In this document: positions 22,406 through 34,459 of the stretch, piece by piece
Layout of the letters: every line of letters starts with the position of its first letter
Numbering within the stretch: position 1 is the stretch's first letter
Assembly (NCBI GenBank): GCA_025716855.1
Contig: JAIXMQ010000004.1
Location: 558,001-622,000, forward strand
Length of the DNA stretch: 64,000 nt
Direction of reading: 5' to 3'
Source: Pilaira anomala
Taxonomy: Eukaryota; Mucoromycota; Mucoromycetes; Mucorales; Mucoraceae
The notes under the pieces: model-generated
Seen by the model: only the letters and a program-made list of their open reading frames with translations
The model's database searches: none
Told to the model about the DNA's origin: nothing
Translations under genes and position numbers: made by a program

Positions 22406-24808
22406 TTATTTCCATACATCTCCACTTAATAAATCATCCTCGTTATCTACAAAAGAAGAACGAGAAGTACTTGGAAACTGATCAGGCCATTGCCATAAAG
22501 GAGCATCTTGTTCAGAAGGCGATATTTGTCTACTGTTACTCTCATCTTGCGTATAACTAGAGCGAGGTTCTTGTGGGTACGTACTACGAACATGATCAGC
22601 TTGTTGTGTATAACTCGATCGAGGGTAATCCGGTTCTTCATTTGAGATAGCAGCAGAATCCGGTACATGAATTGAAAACGATTCAGGTTGTTTAGCATGT
22701 TGTCTAAATCTATCATTTGATTCTTCTCGCGTATTGGGGTATCGAGCATGAGGCGTTGAAAAAGAAGGTTTAACAAATTGGTTAGCAGCAGTAGCAGCAG
22801 CAACATAAGAAGAAGAAGAACTAGAAGCAAAAGAATTTTGTGGTATAGGATGACTAGTAGTAGTAGCAGTAGCAGCAGAAGCAGCAGCATGAAGGTTTCG
22901 ATGTGTAGGTGTACTTGAACTTGCACTTGGGTTTCGATGTACATTTGAAAGCGTTGGTTTTCTTACGGGTGGAGAAGGAGGTTTCTTTTTGACTTGAACA
23001 ACATCCTCATCAGATAAATCATCTACCACCACATAATTCCCTTTCCCTTGCTTTACAATCACATCAATACATCCTTCTCTTGTACCCAATAAAGACTCTT
23101 CTTCTCCCTGACCTGATTTATTCATCGAACGATTCGGGTTAGAGATACCTCCATACCTTTGTGCTCGACGTTCTCGACGGGCCTGCCGCCAAAGTGGTAC
23201 ACGAAAATCAATGACAGGATAATTATAGTCACCAAATACCATCTTTCTGCTAGCAGCATACAAAATTTCCATCTCATCCGATGAATCAGGATCTTGAAAC
23301 TCAAGCGGTTCCGAATCTTCGTTAGCTACCGTTTCTTCGTTCATGCCTCGACTGATATTTAGAAATCGAGACGTGGGTGCAGGTTCAATCCAATGCTTTT
23401 TCGTCGTCATGTTGGAGTACCGAAGTCCGGCCATGATACGTGAGGTACGACTGCTGCCCATATGGGGTACACCTTCTGAGGGCTCAAATGATCTGTAACT
23501 GAATCCGGAGCCTCGAAGTGTATCCAGTGTATCCATCATCACATCTTTTAATCCAAATGAGTCACGAATGGCTCGACGTACTGGCATACGTGCTGAATGT
23601 ACATTTTGATCAAAGTAATCCTCGTATGAGAATGAGAATCTATGATGTGTGTAAAAAAAAAATGGGATTAGAAAATGTTTTTGTGGATGGTACTTTTTTT
23701 TTTTGGGTTTGATTGAAATACGTTACGAATGAGCAATAGCAAATGGTACCATTTCAATACACACCAAGAAATCTTGAATAGCAATTGAAACATGCTCCAC
23801 TAAAAAAAATATATATATATTAACAGATGATTCTATATATATATATATATATCTATTTACTTTACCTTCTGGAATAATACCGGCAGAGACTAATAAAGCA
23901 ACGACTACACTTTGCCAAAAAGAAAAGAAAATGATCGCTTTTACACAAAGAAACTTTGGTAAGGGTCTAAAATATAGAGATGTAAACAAATACACATTTT
24001 TTTTTTTTACAAGCACATGTATTTACCTAAACATTGTTAGATCCTTTTTAGTTGCATAAAAAAAGACCATCAAACACCATAAACTCAAACAAACCGAAAG
24101 ATTATAAAAGAAGGTTAAATAAAGGTAAGAGCTCGACCATGAGAAATCACCTTCATGATAATTTCCTGTGGCCTTCAAGATCATGGTAATGATAGCCAAC
24201 ACAGGCTTCACATATACAAATTGCAAGATTCCTCTCTTGACAAACAAAAACGTATAAGGATCGCCTACAAAGATATCTCTTGAAAAGATAGTTCCCGGAA
24301 AGAAATTCTCGGTCGGTGGTCTTGAATGAAGCATGATGATTAAGGCTCTTTCTCCTCCCAACTTATTCAATAACAAGTTGAAAAAGGCGTAAATGACAAA
24401 TGCTTCATAAATATCTCGAAATGTGTCCACATAAAATGCTACGTTTAATGAAACAAGTGATATGTACGTACTCACGCCATAAATTGGTACCCTATATTCT
24501 TTTCTCTTTTAGTTTTTGTTTATGGGGGGTTTTTTTTGTGAACTATGGATTTAATATCACTTACATCCATAAAATACGAATTACTTGTCTTTGTTGGTTC
24601 TTTTTTTTTAATTTTTTAATTGTGTGTTGGGTTTATATTTTTTTATGCCAAGATATTTTTAAATACTTACAGGTTTTCTATAGTTCTTCCAATGTAACCA
24701 GACCGAGAAACAAGATATACAACTTCCAATAATAGTACTTAGTAAAGCTAATTGTATTAGAATCGGATTAAACTTTGAACCAGCACCTCCATCTCCATAA
24801 TTATCCAT
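22406..24808 (-). CDS. TMEM184 / OST-alpha (DUF300) multipass membrane protein, 635 aa
   Basis: Six exons (24671-24808, 24565-24599, 24027-24491, 23866-23966, 23727-23799, 22406-23639), in phase. The 35-nt second exon supplies NQQRQVIRILWM, so that the joined text reads RQVIRILWMVPIYGVSTYIS, a diagnostic stretch of the DUF300 family. Other signatures are YEAFVIYAFFNLLLNKLGGE, YVKPVLAIITMILKATG and QDFLVCIEMVPFAIAHSFSF. About seven transmembrane helices occupy residues 15-300. The remaining ~330 residues are a cytosolic, Ser/Ala/His-rich disordered tail. Family members include the OST-alpha organic solute transporter and TMEM184; fungal copies have been placed in the vacuolar/plasma membrane, with substrate unknown. 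Alanine/serine trinucleotide runs (22786-22890) make the tail likely to vary in length. Confidence 0.9.
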
Positions 24809-24970
24809 AATGTTTTTTTTTTTTAAAAAAAAAGATTATATTTAACTGAGAAAAAAAAAAAAAAAATTAAAAGGCAAGTTTTTTTTTTATTATTATTTTT
24901 TAAAAGCGACGTCAACAGGTCAGTATGACGAAATAAAAGGAGTAAAAATCATAACAAAAAATTAAATTTA

Positions 24971-26725
24971 TTAAATCAAAAGGTCTTCTTCTTCATGTTC
25001 AATAAAGAATTCAGTGGCTTTACAAGGTACACCGTCATATAATACAATCAAAAATGCTTGACCGGGAGGGAAAATATTTGCATTTGGAGGAGTAGTGATA
25101 TTCAATGATTGGAAGTCTTTAGATACATTATGAACCAAATACACATACCGTTGAGACATATGCATTGAATGTGTACTGAAGCCAGGTCTCAAAATAGCCA
25201 CTTGAACTTTATCTAGATCTTTTTCATTTTGTTCTAAATGTAACAAGACATTAAACTCTGTATCATAAGTAACCACTCTAGGTACATGAGAGATCTTAGG
25301 TCTTGTATTTGATTTAAATAAATAAGGTGGAGAAAAGTACTCGACTCTATATTCAGTTGGATATTTAGCATAGATATCAGGAGGATCTACACTATTGGAT
25401 CCTGCAATCCAAATTCTACCATCTGGTAAAGTTAATGCAACCGAATGATACATTCTGGCAATATCTGTATTCGCTAATCCTTGTTGCCATCTTGATCCTA
25501 ATGGCTTTTCTGGATGATAAATGAGTGGATCAAAAGTAGGATCATGGTTTGCATCTTTATAACCTGCATAGCCACGTTGACAACCATTTACCCAAATGAT
25601 ACTACCATCTGTACCAAATACTCCATCTGGCATCACTCTTTTATGTACAAATGTATCCATTTCCCATTTAGGTTCTTGATGTCCTAAATTAATTTTACCA
25701 CATGTATCATCGGCTGGTGTCGTCGCTTTGGCACTGGCTGATCCACCACAAATTAATATCTCTACATTATAATTATTTTCAGGTCGAAGTGGTAACATCA
25801 CTGCACCACCTGTCAAAGGATACGATCTAGGCACACCAGGCATTCTAGGTAACTCCTTGACTACGACATGATTTTTATAATCATAAATAATCGATTTCGT
25901 TGAAGCAAAAATAAATAAATTGCCATCGGGTAAAAGAAATACAAATGGATATAGGTTATTAGGTAAAGTATGCAGTAATAAATCAAGTTGAATTGGTTCT
26001 GCTGTTCTAGGTGGCCAAAATTCATAAGAAGGTGTGTTCTTGATGACTGTATTGTATTTAGTGCCTGCATTGGAACCACCTACGATAATTAAATCTCCTT
26101 CTGGTAATTGCTCAACGGTAGGATACCATCGGTTACTGTACATTTTACCGGTCGGGAACTCTTGCCAATGACAAGTGCTATCTGAACAAGGTTGGAAATG
26201 TCGAATAGATTGATGTCCTTTACCTGCTTTCCAAATACTACGACTTTCGGCACCTCCTGTACTGATGAATGTACCGTTTCCTAAAAATCCACCTGCTGAA
26301 CAAAATGTATTGGTTTCTAATAAAAGTGTACGATATTCATTGGTTTCTGTATCATATAATGTTGAATAAGCGCTGACACCTGAATCTAGTTTAGCCTCAT
26401 TTTCCTCGGCTAAATGGTTTTTTTCATAATTAATATTTTTTTTTTTGTATTATTATTATTATATATACCTTTGTCAATGATTAAAATACTCTTTTCACTA
26501 TTTATAAAAATGGTTTTAGAATGACAATTCTTTTTTTTTGTGTGACGTTATTTACTTTAATAAAACAGCATGCATGGCAGGTACACCCGTTCTACCTATT
26601 TGTTCCATTTTTCCAGTCTTTTGATATTTTAATATATTTTCGTCCACCTTGTCTTGATCAAAGAATGGAGATTGACTACTCACTAATGTAAGTGAAAATA
26701 ATAGAACTGACAACGAAATCTTCAT
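24971..26725 (-). CDS. Glyoxal oxidase / galactose-oxidase-like copper radical oxidase, apparent frameshift
   Basis: Three exons: 26556-26725 (signal peptide MKISLSVLLFSLTLVSSQ), 26469-26497 and 24971-26410; both introns are 58 nt. Copper-radical-oxidase motifs are intact: FCSAGGFLGNGTFISTGGAE (the Cys that crosslinks to Tyr), NRWYPTVEQLPEGDLIIVGG, RMYHSVALTLPDGRIWIAGS (Tyr-His ligands) and GFSTHSMHMSQR (His ligand) in the C-terminal E-set (DUF1929) domain. The secreted enzyme would oxidise small aldehydes or sugars and make H2O2. At the exon 2/3 junction the phases disagree by one base: removing one T from the T5 run at 26400-26404 would give DKAEENEAKL, the expected family text, and about 545 aa. 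So this is either an assembly slip or a recent inactivation. C-terminus EEEDLLI. Confidence 0.85.
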
Positions 26726-26919
26726 CTTTTTTGGTAAAGGATAAACGGAATGTAAAGAAGAGAGAAAAAAAAAAAGAGAAAAAAATATTTTCTGCGCTGT
26801 TACTTTTTTTTTAAAAAAAAAACTCGTGATTTGTATGTTGCACTTGAAAACGATTTAAACACATTTTTTTTTTATTTTCTTCTTCTTTTTTCCCTATTTC
26901 TTTCTTCTTTATACATAAA
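26726..26919. promoter_or_regulatory. Divergent promoter, glyoxal oxidase / fasciclin gene
   Basis: 194 bp separate the two outward-facing starts. It contains a T8A9 palindrome (about 26805-26822) and pyrimidine-rich tracts running into the fasciclin start. Both products are exported, so joint control is plausible but not shown. Confidence 0.5.
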
Positions 26920-28137
26920 ATGAAGATTGTATTGATTTTATTTATATTAACCTTTCATACTTGCTCATGTCAATTAAACATGACAATTTATGAATCCTTG
27001 GAAACGTATTCAAGTGTAAGAATACACATACACACACACACAAAAGAATGGATACATTACTAAAACATCTTTTTTTTTTCGTATTTAGACCCTTTTTCAT
27101 CAACTGCAGAATGCTAAAGAATTAATGGAATTATTTGATCAAAATAATTACAATATTACACTTTTATTACCAAACGAAGCAGCTATAAATAATTCATTAG
27201 AAACAGGCACACTCAATTTTTCATCTTCTTCAACAACAAAAGTATATGATAGTTTAGGATTAATGACATTAAACGGAACATTTAGTAAACAACAGTTTCT
27301 ATCGAAACGACAATTCTATCAAACAGTAACAAATCAATTTATATCGATTGGACCTGAATTAAAGAATAATAATAATGTTCAGCTATATTCTGGTAGGACA
27401 AAAGCACAAACGAGTTCAAATGAAATTATTTGTAATAATGGTAAAAAAGAATATTTTTTTTTTTCTCTCCTATTTTCCGCTTAAAATTGTGCAGAATTCT
27501 TATTATATATATTATTATTATTATTACAGGCGTCATTTTATTTATTGATCATTTTCTGCAACCAGCTGAAAACCCATTGATTACAATTTCTAATTTACCA
27601 GAAACAGAATATATGGAAGGTTTATTAAAATCATTAAATGTGTCAGATACTATATCTGGTATAAACAAGACAATTTTTGTACCTATAAATGAAGCATGGG
27701 AATCTGTCAATGGTTCCACCTTACCATTTGGTACTCTTGTACATAACTTAAAATATTCTGTCATCGATGGAGTTTTTACGCTTGATCAAATCATTCGTTC
27801 AATTGATCCCGTTACAAATTCAACTACTTTTATGACCGATTATAAAAAATCTACGCTTCAATTTCAATTACTCAATGATTCTAGTCTAATCATCAATCAA
27901 AATACAAATTTCTATTTGACTGACATCTTAACTACAACTGGTATCATTCATCTCATTGATCACGTTTTATCGCCTGATCATCATTTTGAACCAAACAAGA
28001 CTCAACCTAATAATATTTCTACAAACTCACTCGATTCTCCTTCTGCTTCTTCAAGTTCTCCTCCTCCTCTTTTAGTATACTTAAATATTCATCTCTCTAT
28101 CATCATGACTCTTTTACTGCTACTACTACTACTGTAA
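26920..28137 (+). CDS. Secreted fasciclin (FAS1)-domain protein, probably GPI-anchored, 351 aa
   Basis: Three exons (26920-27015, 27089-27440, 27530-28137), in phase. Signal peptide MKIVLILFILTFHTCSC. Two FAS1-like units: residues about 25-160 (NITLLLPNEAAINN) and about 165-295, with NKTIFVPINEAWESVN and the closing GIIHLIDHVLSP typical of the FAS1 H1/H2 boxes. Many N-glycosylation sequons are present. A Ser/Pro-rich linker (SPSASSSSPPP) leads to a hydrophobic C-terminus ending in eight Leu, which suits a GPI attachment signal. Fasciclin proteins mediate adhesion or wall organisation. It is divergent from the glyoxal oxidase gene. Confidence 0.88.
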
Positions 28138-29272
28138 ATTATTATTATTATTATTATTATTATACCCATCTCCCCTTTTATTATTACAGAATAATTAAAA
28201 TTCATAAACCGCTTATTCTGTAACACCTAAAAAAAAAAAAATCTCATTCAGTACATAGTACACGTGAGCGCTTCTCTTGTTGTTTTACTCGCAGAATCAA
28301 CCGTCTAATTATTTGAACAAATAGACTTTCATCAAAATAACGACAATGGGTAATAGAAGAAAATGAACCTAATCAACTTGATACAACACCAATTCAACCT
28401 TTGCCCATGATTACCAGGCCCTAGATACCCAAAGGTTATTTCTGTTCGTATTGCCTTATGCTCATTGGGTTGCATTCCTACTTCTTATTCGACGTTCGGT
28501 GTACTCATGATGTGCTGTTATTACGCCTCTTAAAATAAGATGGGTAACACCAACACCTCAACAATAATAATATAAAATAATATTTTCCTTTACTTTGTTA
28601 ATTCCCTTTTTAGTTAAAATACATTCATTGCTTTTATATTTAAATACAATTGCTGCAGTTATTTCACCATGGATTCATTGACGATACTACCACCAAAAGT
28701 TATCAAATTTTTTATTTCTTTGGTGAGAAGAAGTGTATATATTATATTTCTCCCACTCCATGTCATATTGATAGGTATCTCTTGGTTTAATGTAAGAAAA
28801 TGTTGAATCAAATGGATAAATATTCTGAAAGGAAAGAAGTGTATCTTGTTACACATGTATTCTTCTCCTAAATATTACACGACAAAAAAAAAAAAAAAAA
28901 AAAAAAAAGACAGAATAATTGAATCCAGAGGATACTCAAATCTCTCTCCTCCTTATTCCCAGAGAGCTTGTAGTAAGGTTAGAAAAAGCCAAGTACTAAA
29001 GATTTGAATTAATGAAACCTGTAATAAACAGTTTCCATTAAAAAAAAAAATTATACATTTTTAACCAATGTATAAACAAGGAACATATTTAAATAATAAT
29101 TTTTTAAATATAAATTGAAAGGTTTTTATTAGGTAAAAACATGTATTTTATTGAGATTTTAAAACAATAAAAACAGCTCAAAAATGGGGAGTACAATAAA
29201 AAAAAAAAAACCCCCCCCTCCCGCAATTTGATGCCATGCTGATAAGCACTATAGTAAATATGTATAAATGGG

Positions 29273-29318
<46 letters not shown>

Positions 29319-29398
29319 AAATAAAAGAAAAGAGGAGTGTGTATATAATTATATATTTAAAAAAAAAAAGGTAAAGAAGGGGAAGAAAGAAAAAAAAA
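28138..29398. other. Intergenic region, no gene seen
   Basis: It begins with an ATT repeat (28137-28162) in the fasciclin 3' region and includes a run of about 24 A (28884-28908) and a GA microsatellite (about 29273-29320). Short minus-strand frames (28659-28856) lack coding character. Nothing further can be supported. Confidence 0.5.
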
Positions 29399-30674
29399 TT
29401 AATATTGTCTTTGTGACTCTACAGCACCTTCTCCGTATCCAACAGCGACACCACCACCACCACCACCACCACCACCACCGCTAGAAGATAACATATCGCC
29501 AGATGCTTTACTACGTTGAGAAGGAGATCGAGGTAACTTGGATACAACGGAAGCCACTACACCCATAAAACTTTGAGGTCTCCATCGTGTAGGTACTTGA
29601 GCTCCACTTGTATTATCAATCACTTGTGTTTGCTTTTTTCGATTATGAACGAATAATCCTGCTAATCCTAAAGCTGCAATACATCCAATACCTACTCCAA
29701 GTCCAATACCAAGTGCTTTATTACTTATATGACTTGGTACGGATGGGTCACTGGTACTGAATACATCATCATCAGCATCACCTGGTCCATTCTTCGTCGG
29801 ATTCAATATACTTTCTTCCGTAGGTGACGCCATCACCCCAGGTTCCGTTCCCGTGCTGCCTGTCACCGTGCTTGTTTCTGAACTGTTCTCATCTTGCTTG
29901 TTGTTATTGTTATTGTTGCTTTCGTAGCTGTTACTATCGTAACTATGATCGTTGCCATCGTTACCATCGTTGTCATTGTTCTCCTGATCTTCATCATTGT
30001 CAATATCATTCGTATCATCCCAATCATTTTCAATGTCTGCTGTATCACTCTCATTACTGCTAGTACTGGCGATCGCGGTTGGAGTAGTAGACAGTGCACC
30101 CACTAACACGGTTGTCGTCGTTGTTGTTGTTGAGGTCGGAGTCGGAGTACTACTAAAATAGACAGATGATGGTGTGGTGATAGTAGTAATAGTAACTGTT
30201 CTAGACTTTGACTTTGATTTTGACCTAGACTTTGACTTTGACTTTGACCTTGACTTGGATATTGACTTTGATTTCGACTTGGATAGTAGAATTGATTTAT
30301 ACCTCGATTTGGAACGAGAATGGGAGGTGACAAGGGATTTTGATTTGGAAATAGAACGTGATTTAGAAATTAATTTCGAGTGATGATATTGCTTTTGTTG
30401 TTGATGGTGGTGGTGGTGGTGGTGGTGTTGGTGATGATGATGTTGAGATTTTTTGTTTGGTAAAAGAGTGGTTGTACATGTCTGTGTAATAAAAGTAGTA
30501 GATCGAGTGAATGTGGGTGTAAGAGAAGTTTTTGTGATGTTCCAACAATGCGTTTTATGAATATGATTTCTATGATATGATTTCCAACAAGTTGATGATG
30601 TACATGGTGGTTCTATTGAAAGAGAATAATAATAATAATAAAACCGATCAAATAAAAATAGTATGGATAGATAC

Positions 30675-30709
<35 letters not shown>

Positions 30710-30970
30710 AAAAAGAGATTGTTTTTTTTTTAATATATGTATATAAATAGTATTTATTTAATCCTTTTTTTTTTTTAGTTCGGGATGCGTACCTAGTATA
30801 GAACTATTTTGGCTCGCATTATTGTTCTCTAAAATAAACAAATCAATAAACAATTCAGTCAACAAAAGATCAAACATCAATCAATTTTTTTTTTTTTTTT
30901 TTTTACCAAACGCAAAAGTTGACTTGGTTAGAACCAGAACTAGAAAAAGAAGGAGATTGAACTGGCTCAT
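29399..30970 (-). CDS. Single-pass membrane protein with His, Ser-Lys and Asp/Asn tracts, 437 aa
   Basis: Three exons: 30907-30970, 30793-30828 and 29399-30612, in phase. The first encodes a clean signal peptide (MSQFNLLLFLVLVLTKSTFA), hidden from a simple frame search by two introns. The mature protein starts with a short Cys region (EPPCTSSTCWKSYHRNH). A His/Gln tract (eight consecutive His) and a long Ser-Lys/Ser-Arg repeat (about residues 110-170, SKSKSRSKSKSKSR type) follow. Next come a Thr-rich stretch, an Asp/Asn-rich acidic stretch, one transmembrane helix (ALGIGLGVGIGCIAALGLAGLF) and a short cytosolic tail with a Gly run. The layout recalls fungal wall-stress sensors (Wsc/Mid2-like: signal peptide, Ser/Thr stalk, one TM, short tail), but no WSC domain is present. 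The charged repeats are unusual for such a stalk. Confidence 0.82.
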
Positions 30971-31180
30971 CAAAAAAGCATCAAAAGGAATGTATAACGT
31001 GTTTAAGGGGAAAAAAAAAAAAAAATCTCTTCTTTTTTTTTTTCACTTTTTCTCTTTAATTGATAAATTTATATAAAATAAAAAGCAAAGAGAAAAAAAA
31101 AAAAATAACAAGGAAAATAAGAACAAGAAAAATAAAAATATAAAAAAGAAAAAAAGAAATACCTCCCCTAGGGAACCTTT

Positions 31181-31220
<40 letters not shown>

Positions 31221-33539
31221 TGTTTAGGGGAACATGAAAGTTCCAAATTTATTTAGTCAAATGTGACTGATCCAGGGAACCTCAGATTTTTTTTTTTTTT
31301 AAAAAAAACCTACTATTCAATATATCTTTTTCATTTTATTAATGAGTTATTTTTTTTTAACTATCTGCCCTCTCTCCCCTTACTTTCTTCCGTGACTTTT
31401 TGCAGCAATTAAAAAAAAAAAAAGTAAGAAAAGAAGAAAAAGAGAGAGAGAGAAGAAAAAAAAAAAAAATGGTTAGAGCTAAATTGTTGATAAAAGTCAA
31501 AAAAATTGAGAAAGCTCTTTTTTTTTTTTTAAATTAATAAAAATATAATATCCCATCAATGAAGACTAACAAAGGATGAATTCATCATTCTATTATCAGA
31601 TTTTTTTTTTTTTTTTTTGAAAGTTGTTAAGCAATGGCAAAGAATCTTTTGTCTTCCAATAACTTATTATCTTTTCTTCACTTATTAGCAGTTAGCTCTA
31701 TTTTTACTGATCAATTTTACTGAAAAATACAAATTAGAAGGTGTTTAATAACTGGGAGGTACAGGTGTAACCTGTATTGGCCGGACTAACAAAAAAAAAG
31801 TTTTTTTTTTTTTTTTTTTTTTTTTTTGTTCGGTACAACCTGTATCATCCTGACAGAACTAATCAACAAGTTTTTTTTTTTTGTGGGGTATATAGAAGCT
31901 GTTTCAGTGGTAAATCATATCAAAGCTCTAATAACTTTATCACAAAGAAGTGATTCATTGTCTAATAAATCTCAATAGCACATACTCTTTTCTGCGCAGA
32001 TTGCATGTGCTGGATAGGGAAGATACTCTGCCGGGACCAGCAGTGAGGAAGGGACGGTCGTCAGCATGCCAAGCGAGTAGGTCAGCCCGTTTCTTTTTCT
32101 TTTTAAAAAAAAAAATAGGTTTAATTTTTCCCTACACAAAGGTGAGCTTTTTACTGCAGCTAATTCTAAAAGCTAATAAAAATTGCTGGTACAACTGATT
32201 CAATTTTTTTTTTATATAGAAATTAGCTTATATAATAAAAATATCGAAGACGCATGAACTTAGATTCAGTGACTTCTGGATTAATTTTGATATTATAGTT
32301 CGCGAGTATAATATAACACTTTTTTATTTAATTATAAAAGCGTATGGGCAAAAAAACACACACACACACACACACACACGATATCTTGGTTGGGATGAAT
32401 AAATACGTATAACCATTTTTCTAACCTTCCGATACTAGGAATTTAGTTTTAGCAACAAAGATGATAAAATAATCCCTGACTGTTTCAGGCCATCAAAGCC
32501 AAAGAATGAACGCTATTTCTTTTTTTTTTAAGCGGCTAAGCATACCATTATTAAGAAAAAAAAAAAAAAAAGGAATGTGAATATATCATCATATATACAT
32601 ATCAAATTAAGAAACCAAATGTTACATATATCTACTGAACTTACCCAAGTCATATAAACGCTGTATTACACGCTCTAAAATGAGGCTGAGTATACTTGTG
32701 TTAACGATATGTCACAGTTACTCAATCTTGTGCTTCAAAAAATATGACATCAAGGCAATTTGCTTTTCATTATTGTCACATATCACAGAATAAAATTGCA
32801 CGACATTTATATATAGGTATACATTGACTATATATATATATATTTTACATAAGTAAAAACTTTGAGAGGATCACGATTGTAATATTGGGTTTAAACAATA
32901 CAGTGGGCCTTTTCTTTTTTTTTACTCCACTCCTTATGTCAAACTTTATTTTTAAATTCGTGTATGATTCTGCTTGGATTTGAAATATCAGGTCTGTTGA
33001 CAAATCTTTACCTTACTATCTTTAAATTGTTTGCTATATAATAAAAAAAAACGATTTTGTTTGCATTTATGAAGTTTATTCAGACAAACCAAAAATGTTG
33101 AATTATAAGGAAGAGCGATGATCTAAAGTCCTTTCAATTCGGATAACTGTGAGTGCATTAGCACACGTGTACAGAACAAATGTCTCGAGAAAACGTCTCT
33201 TTTTTGCACGCGAGACAACGAATTAAAGAACGCGTTTTTTTTTTTTAAAAAAATCATCTCTTTGTTTCCAAATAAAGCGCGCATTGAGTAAAGCAGTAAA
33301 AAAAAAAAAAAAAAAAAAAGACCATTTTTTTTTTTAAAATAAATTTGACAGAAAATAAAATAAAAAAATCTCAGCGCATTAAACAAACAAACAAAAGTGT
33401 AAACAAAAAAAAAGTATATAGAACAAAAAAAAAAAAATATAAGTAGTATTATTGTATTTTTTTTTTTTTTATGCTTGTAGGATTTATATATATCTTTTCA
33501 TAAATAGTGAAAATTTTCTGTTTGTTTAATCTTTCAAAT
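30971..33539. other. Gene-poor region rich in A/T tracts
   Basis: About 2.6 kb without a supportable protein gene. It is dominated by poly-A/poly-T runs (about 31183-31219, 31600-31618, 31798-31827, 33298-33319), a CA microsatellite (32357-32379), a hairpin at 31760-31776 and a GC-richer candidate RNA at 31975-32092. Frames found here are homopolymer-driven. Confidence 0.55.
31975..32092 (+). ncRNA. Candidate structured RNA (unassigned)
   Basis: A stretch of about 120 bp stands out from AT-rich flanks by its GC content and lack of homopolymers. GCATGTGCTGG (about 32003) can pair with GTCAGCATGC (about 32061-32070), and CTGG with CCAG (about 32037). It is followed by TTTCTTTTTCTTTTT, which could serve as a pol III terminator. 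It does not match tRNA, 5S, U1-U6 or SRP RNA motifs that I know. A relic of something else is equally possible. Confidence 0.2.
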
Positions 33540-34236
33540 TTAATGGTGATGATCTTCTTCAGAACCAACAAAGTCCATCTTGAAGACGGAACCACATTCG
33601 GGACAACGATCGTGTTCGTGAGACTTGTCCAAGTTGATCCAAATAACATCGTGAGATTCAACAGGGAAACCTATATAACATATCAATTTAATATACATCT
33701 TTCAATTCATCTCTTTCCCTCCCCCCCCCTTTTTTTTATACACATCTAAAAAAAAAAAAAAAAAATCTCTCTCTAAAATTATGCAAAAAAAAACACCCTT
33801 CTCAAAATATAATATTTACCAGTACAACCAACGAAACGAATAGGATCGTGGGATTCAACAACAATAGGGTTCTTGGGTGTACCAATGTGAGTCATGTTCA
33901 AGGGTTCCATATCGAAAAGTTCCTTTCCTTGGAGCTTGGCAAGTAATTCAAGACGTTCCAAACCAGTGGCTTGCTCGAGATCAGTAGGGACCTCACCAGC
34001 CTTACCACCAGGACCCATAGCGGTCTCAGCACTTTGACCAACAGCAGCTACAAAATAAATAAAAAAAAGCTTGTAAGTTTTCTCTTTATCTTCTTCTTTT
34101 TTCCATCGCGAAATGAATTAAAAAAAAAAAGTTCGAATTATTTACAGAAACGTGCACCTAAAACAGAGAAAGGTCTGATGGTAGAACGGGCAGCAAGAGG
34201 AGCAGCCTTAATAGCAGCACGACGAAGAGCAAACAT
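33540..34236 (-). CDS. COX4: Cytochrome c oxidase subunit 4 (mammalian Vb), 149 aa
   Basis: Three exons (34146-34236, 33820-34047, 33540-33670), in phase. The N-terminus MFALRRAAIKAAPLAARSTI is a basic, amphipathic mitochondrial presequence. The mature part carries the family text GLERLELLAKLQGKELFDM, RFVGCTG, FPVESHDVIWINLD and HDRCPECGSVFKM; the Cys residues of CTG and CPECG form the zinc site of COX4/COX5B. It is a nuclear-coded subunit on the matrix side of respiratory complex IV. The C-terminus ends in DHHH. Codon use is biased as for a well-expressed gene. Confidence 0.95.
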
Positions 34237-34459
34237 ATTTAACAAAAGATTAAGAGAGGGGTGTAAAAGGAAAAAATAAACAAGAAAAAAATTATTCTCG
34301 ACTGCCCACAAAAAAATATCAACTGCTTTTTTTTTTACCACTCAGCCCTGCAAAACTAAACCAGGAAGTTCCCTCAGTGAGTTTTCAAAAAAAAAAAAAA
34401 AAAGTGTTCTGTGACGTCAGCCTTTTTTTTTTTTTTTTTTTTTTAAAAAAAAAAGATTT

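Noticed and set aside
26530..26555. A 26-nt intron in the glyoxal oxidase gene
   Set aside because: It is too short for a fungal intron and gives the wrong phase; using the acceptor at 26498 gives a 58-nt intron and the expected protein text.
29824..30383. Plus-strand frames rich in Tyr/Cys, Val/Ile and Asp/Phe
   Set aside because: They are antisense shadows of the Asp/Asn and Ser-Lys repeat blocks of the minus-strand membrane protein gene.
31043..31246. Minus-strand frame with poly-Lys and poly-Phe
   Set aside because: It is made of A and T homopolymers only.
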